From: an uncultured Eubacteriales bacterium
Lineage (GTDB): Bacteria; Bacillota; Clostridia; Oscillospirales; UBA644
NCBI GenBank assembly: GCA_934486965.1
Contig: CAKSQP010000054.1
Coordinates: 1 to 9,880, forward strand
Direction of reading: 5' to 3'
Length of the DNA stretch: 9,880 nucleotides
Within the stretch, counting starts at the first letter, position 1. Each line of letters opens with the position of its first letter. Under the pieces are notes generated by a model that was not told where the DNA came from, did no database searches, and saw nothing but the letters and a program-made list of their open reading frames with translations. The position numbers and the translations under genes were made by a program. Shown here piece by piece: positions 6,915 through 9,880 of this stretch.

Positions 6915-7811
6915 CTAAACTTTAAGATATTTTTTGACCGGCAAAACCGAGCCGAGAACTCCGACAAGGCCTCCGCCGAGAATAAAGATCGCGGTGAGAT
7001 AGCCGTGTCCCGCCGAGATATTGACGGGAGATACGAAATCTATTTCCGCAAGGATCGGGGAGATTATTCCGTTATAGACCGCTACAAGCAAAAGGTTTGA
7101 TATCATGCCTGCGACGACGCCTATTATAAGTCCTTCGATAAAGAACGGAAGTTTTATAAACAGGTCGGTCGCCCCGACGTATTTCATTATCGCAATTTCG
7201 TCTTTTCGCGCGTAAACGGACGCCTTTACGGAATTCGTTATTACAAAAATCGAAATGACGAATAAGAATACCATTATGCAGGAGAAGAGAAACGAGACGA
7301 TACCTTTGACGTCGTTGAGTTTCTTGACGATATCCCGTCTTTCGTTTATTTCCGCGCCGCCCTCTATTTTCCCGACCTCATAGACGGTCTGGTCGAATTT
7401 GCTCAGGTCTTCGACCTCGAAAATATAGGAATTACGGAAGATATCGGCGTCAAGGCTTGCGTTTATGTCGTCGTATTCTTCGCCGCTGTAAGTTTTTTTG
7501 TAGTTTTCGAGAGCCTGTTCTTTCGATTCGAAAACGATGCCGTCTTTTACTATGTTGTCTATCTGCGCGAGTTTTTCGCCGTATTCCGTGATCTGGGCGT
7601 CGGTAAGACCGTCTTCAAGATAGACGACGACTCTCGTTTCGCCTCCGACCCCGTCGATAAAGGACGTTACGTTTTCCGAAAGCATTATCGTAACTCCGAA
7701 AATAAGAAGACAGGCGGTAAGAATAGAAACGGACGCGAGAGAAAGCACGATATTTCTGAAAATATTGGAGATCGCGCGCTTGATTATAAAAAGGAAACTG
7801 TCAAAACTCAT
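6915..7811 (-). CDS. ftsX: Cell-division ABC transporter permease-like protein FtsX
   Basis: FtsX is the membrane half of the FtsEX complex, which transmits ATP hydrolysis by FtsE to a cell-wall hydrolase outside the cell. The 298 residues fit the family. TM1 is at about 21-44, a large extracellular domain at about 45-168, then TM2 (171-195), TM3 (about 222-249) and TM4 (about 270-292). The cytoplasmic stretch VKASVYARKDEIAIMKYVGA (195-214) is the conserved FtsX/MacB-type coupling segment. The ATG at 7811 lies inside the end of ftsE (11-nt overlap), with AAGGAGG at 7827-7821 inside the ftsE coding sequence. This arrangement favours coupled translation and balanced subunit amounts. Confidence 0.97.
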   Translation of the reverse strand: MSFDSFLFIIKRAISNIFRNIVLSLASVSILTACLLIFGVTIMLSENVTSFIDGVGGETRVVVYLEDGLTDAQITEYGEKLAQIDNIVKDGIVFESKEQALENYKKTYSGEEYDDINASLDADIFRNSYIFEVEDLSKFDQTVYEVGKIEGGAEINERRDIVKKLNDVKGIVSFLFSCIMVFLFVISIFVITNSVKASVYARKDEIAIMKYVGATDLFIKLPFFIEGLIIGVVAGMISNLLLVAVYNGIISPILAEIDFVSPVNISAGHGYLTAIFILGGGLVGVLGSVLPVKKYLKV

Positions 7812-8730
7812 TTTCGTCCGCCTCCTTTTCTTCTTCCGGTTCGTCGAAAGCGGAGTTCATCATATCGTAAAATCCGTCGAGAAGATCGTCTTCTTTTTCG
7901 GGGGTTTCCGTTTCTTCTTCGGGGACGGATATTTCCGTCTCTTCGGGCGTTTCGGAAGTTTTTTCGGGTTCGGGAAGATCTATTTCTTCGGGTTCCGTAT
8001 CTTCGTCGTCGCCTATATCGTCGATAAACAGATCCTCTTCGGAAATAGTGTCGGAGGGAGCAAAATCGTTTGCGCTGTCGGAAATTATTTCGCCCTCTTC
8101 AATTTCGACGACCCTGCTTGAAAATTCTGCCAGAAGTTTATGGTCGTGGGTAACGACGATGACGGTTATCCCCCTCTTATTTATCGCCGAAAGCAGTTTT
8201 ATTATATCCTGCGACATTTCGGGGTCGACGTTTCCCGTAGGCTCGTCCGCGATTATGATTTTCGGGTTGTTGACTATCGCGCGGGCAAGAGCGACTCTCT
8301 GCTGTTCGCCACCCGAAAGGTTGCACGGCAGATCGTATATCTTATGCGAAAGCCCGACAAGGGAAAGAACGCTTTTTACTTTTTTGTTTATCTGTTTTCT
8401 GCTTTTTCCGACAACGCGCATTGCAAACGCCACATTGTCGAAAACGTTTAAGTTTGAGATGAGCCTGAAATCCTGAAAGACTATTCCGAGGCTTCTGCGG
8501 AATTTCGGGATTTTTTTGGGAGTTAAGTTTCTTGTGTTTATGCCGTTTATGATAACGTCGCCTTCCGTAGGAATATCCTCGCACATAAGTAAACTTACCA
8601 TTGTGGATTTTCCCGCTCCGGAGCGACCGATGATAAATACAAATTCGCCGTCGTTGATTTTAAGATTTATTCTGTGCAGGGCTTCGGTTCCCGTTTTATA
8701 GACCCTTGACACATTTTTGAATCTAATCAA
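7801..8730 (-). CDS. ftsE: Cell-division ATP-binding protein FtsE with acidic C-terminal tail
   Basis: FtsE is the cytoplasmic ABC ATPase that powers FtsX. The ATPase domain occupies residues 1 to about 215: Walker A GRSGAGKS (35-42), Q-loop Gln86, signature LSGGEQQR (138-145), Walker B IIIADEP with Glu163, and H-loop His195. The protein is 309 residues, about 80 longer than typical FtsE. Residues 217-309 form a highly acidic, Pro/Glu/Ser/Thr-rich, probably disordered tail ending EADENEF. The start codon is TTG. The next in-frame ATG is Met44 inside the nucleotide-binding site, and a GGAAGGTGAT ribosome site lies 5 nt upstream of the TTG. The gene follows the regulator by 18 nt and overlaps ftsX. 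Confidence 0.97.
   Translation of the reverse strand: MIRFKNVSRVYKTGTEALHRINLKINDGEFVFIIGRSGAGKSTMVSLLMCEDIPTEGDVIINGINTRNLTPKKIPKFRRSLGIVFQDFRLISNLNVFDNVAFAMRVVGKSRKQINKKVKSVLSLVGLSHKIYDLPCNLSGGEQQRVALARAIVNNPKIIIADEPTGNVDPEMSQDIIKLLSAINKRGITVIVVTHDHKLLAEFSSRVVEIEEGEIISDSANDFAPSDTISEEDLFIDDIGDDEDTEPEEIDLPEPEKTSETPEETEISVPEEETETPEKEDDLLDGFYDMMNSAFDEPEEEKEADENEF
7821..7827 (-). promoter_or_regulatory. ftsX ribosome binding site inside ftsE
   Basis: AAGGAGG on the minus strand lies 9 nt before the ftsX ATG and within the last codons of ftsE, where it encodes part of the acidic tail. This places initiation of ftsX under ribosomes that are finishing ftsE. Confidence 0.8.
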
Positions 8731-8748
8731 GATATCACCTTCCGATCC
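8731..8748 (-). promoter_or_regulatory. Ribosome binding site deciding the TTG start of ftsE
   Basis: The 18 nt between the regulator stop and ftsE contain GGAAGGTGAT on the minus strand, complementary to the 16S 3' end and ending 3-5 nt before TTG at 8730-8728. With no ATG before the Walker A motif, this fixes the non-ATG start. Confidence 0.8.
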
Positions 8749-9834
8749 TTAGAATTTGGTGGGATTTGAGTTGAGATATTTTACGACCATAAGCGCGACT
8801 TTGAAAACTATCGCGTCGTCGAATTCCTTGAGGTCAAGCCCCGTGAGTCTCCTTATCTTGTCAAGCCTGTAAACAAGAGTGTTTCTGTGGACAAATAATT
8901 TTCTTGACGTTTCGGAAACGTTGAGGTTGTTTTCAAAGAATTTCTGTATTGTGGAAAGAGTCTCCTGATCGAGGGACTCTATCGAGCCTTTTTTGAAGAC
9001 TTCCGAAAGGAACATTTCGCAAAGAGTTTTCGGAAGGTAATAGATAAGTCTTCCGATACCGAGGTTCGAATAACTGACTATCGACTTTTCGACGTCAAAA
9101 ACTTTTCCGACCTCAATGGCTATCTGCGCGTCCTTGAAGGAACGGGGAACGTCCCTTAAAGTCGTTACAACAGAGCCGATACCGATGACCGCTTTGGTGA
9201 AAAATTCTCCGCTCAAAGTGTCTATTATGGAACTTGACAGTCTTTCGAGGTCCTTTATTTCGATATTCGCGTGGACTTCTTTTATAAGAGCAATGTCGTT
9301 TTCACCTGCGGTGACGACGAAATCCTTTGTCTTTTCGGGAAAAAGGCTCTGGATTATGTCGTAAGCGAACGTTTCTGTCCTGTCGAGAAGTCTTATCAGG
9401 ATAACGACTCTCGGAACGTCAGCGGTGAAATGGAGTTCCTTGCTTTTCGTATAGATATCGCCGGGGAGGATATTTTCAAGCATAACGTTTTTGATGAAGT
9501 TCGTTTTATCGTATTTCTCATCGTAAAATTCCTTCATTGTATTAAAAGACACCGATAAAACTCCCGCCAGAGTCTTCGCCTCGGAGTCGTCCCCCTCGAC
9601 AAAAACTATATTGTCGGAATTTATACCGGAGCCTATAACGTGATATGTATATCCGCTGATACTGCAGACGTCGGTCATAGCCATTTTTTCAACGACGTCA
9701 AGTCCCATATCTCTTCCGAGATACGCCTCGTCGTTTGCCGCTACGACAATCCCCGCTTCGTCAATGACGCCGAGGACTTTGTCAGTTGCTCCCTCCAACT
9801 GAGAAAACACATTCTGAAACAGTTTGTTGGACAT
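8749..9834 (-). CDS. PucR/CdaR-type helix-turn-helix transcriptional regulator
   Basis: The 361-residue protein has three parts. The N-terminal section (about 15-95, VLGVIDEAGIVVAANDEAYL) resembles a PAS-like or diacid-recognition sensor. The middle (about 136-255, with IGIGSVVTTLRDVPRSFKDA) resembles the GGDEF-like domain of CdaR proteins. The C-terminal section (about 290-355, NVSETSRKLFVHRNTLVYRL) is the PucR-type HTH. CdaR proteins in other bacteria control sugar diacid use, but nothing here points to that, and the ligand is unknown. I chose the ATG at 9834. It has GGGGAG 7 nt upstream, whereas the ATG at 9840 has that site almost touching it. The upstream TTG at 9867 abuts the -10 box, which would be read as codons 2-3. 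It is the first gene of the operon and may regulate it. Confidence 0.88.
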   Translation of the reverse strand: MSNKLFQNVFSQLEGATDKVLGVIDEAGIVVAANDEAYLGRDMGLDVVEKMAMTDVCSISGYTYHVIGSGINSDNIVFVEGDDSEAKTLAGVLSVSFNTMKEFYDEKYDKTNFIKNVMLENILPGDIYTKSKELHFTADVPRVVILIRLLDRTETFAYDIIQSLFPEKTKDFVVTAGENDIALIKEVHANIEIKDLERLSSSIIDTLSGEFFTKAVIGIGSVVTTLRDVPRSFKDAQIAIEVGKVFDVEKSIVSYSNLGIGRLIYYLPKTLCEMFLSEVFKKGSIESLDQETLSTIQKFFENNLNVSETSRKLFVHRNTLVYRLDKIRRLTGLDLKEFDDAIVFKVALMVVKYLNSNPTKF

Positions 9835-9858
9835 TTTCATTCTCCCCAAAATGATAAG

Positions 9859-9864
9859 ATTATA
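9859..9864 (-). promoter_or_regulatory. -10 box of the operon promoter (the -35 lies outside the window)
   Basis: A perfect TATAAT on the minus strand lies 24 nt before the chosen ATG at 9834. It would start transcription near 9852 and leave a very short leader that carries the GGGGAG ribosome site. A -35 box at standard spacing would fall just beyond position 9880, so only half the promoter can be seen. An overlapping TATACT at 9872-9867 is a weaker alternative. Confidence 0.65.
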
Positions 9865-9880
9865 CAAGTATAGTTTACTA

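Noticed and set aside
9835..9867. An 11-residue upstream extension of the regulator from a TTG at 9867
   Set aside because: The TATAAT -10 box would form its second and third codons, so the transcript would begin after this start. The GGGGAG site fits the ATG at 9834 instead.

Overview
The window reads as a chromosomal segment from an anaerobic Firmicute of class Clostridia, most likely an Oscillospirales/Ruminococcaceae-type gut bacterium. This rests on strong AGGAGG-type ribosome sites, consensus sigma-A promoters, a ftsE-ftsX-M23-S41 gene order and a greA-lysS pair. The taxonomic placement is inference. Every supported gene lies on the minus strand, so transcription runs from high to low coordinates.

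One apparent operon fills most of the window (about 9864 down to 651). In order of transcription it holds: a PucR/CdaR-type HTH regulator (9834-8749), ftsE with a TTG start and a long acidic tail (8730-7801), ftsX (7811-6915, overlapping ftsE by 11 nt), a secreted coiled-coil M23 murein hydrolase (6902-5664), two tandem membrane-anchored PDZ-S41 proteins (5654-4452 and 4448-3267), greA (3240-2731) and lysS with a C-terminal tRNA-binding domain (2720-744). Gaps between genes are only 3 to 26 nt. Several Shine-Dalgarno sequences overlap or directly follow the upstream stop codon. A consensus -10 box sits just before the first gene and a strong intrinsic terminator (690-651) follows the last one.

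Functionally the first part is a cell-envelope module. FtsEX is an ABC-type mechanotransmitter that controls a peptidoglycan hydrolase outside the membrane. The adjacent M23 protein has the coiled-coil architecture of an FtsEX partner and, unlike E. coli EnvC, keeps all its metal and catalytic residues. The S41 pair is asymmetric: the downstream copy has an intact Ser-Lys-Gln triad, while the upstream copy has lost Ser and Lys and looks like a pseudoprotease. The last two genes are housekeeping (transcript cleavage factor and lysyl-tRNA synthetase).

Beyond the terminator lies an AT-rich intergenic region (345-743). It contains a near-consensus extended -10 promoter and a roughly 217-nt leader with an 18-bp inverted repeat. 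It leads into the 5' part of a WYL-type transcription regulator that runs off the window at position 1. No rRNA, tRNA, CRISPR array, insertion sequence or phage gene was seen.
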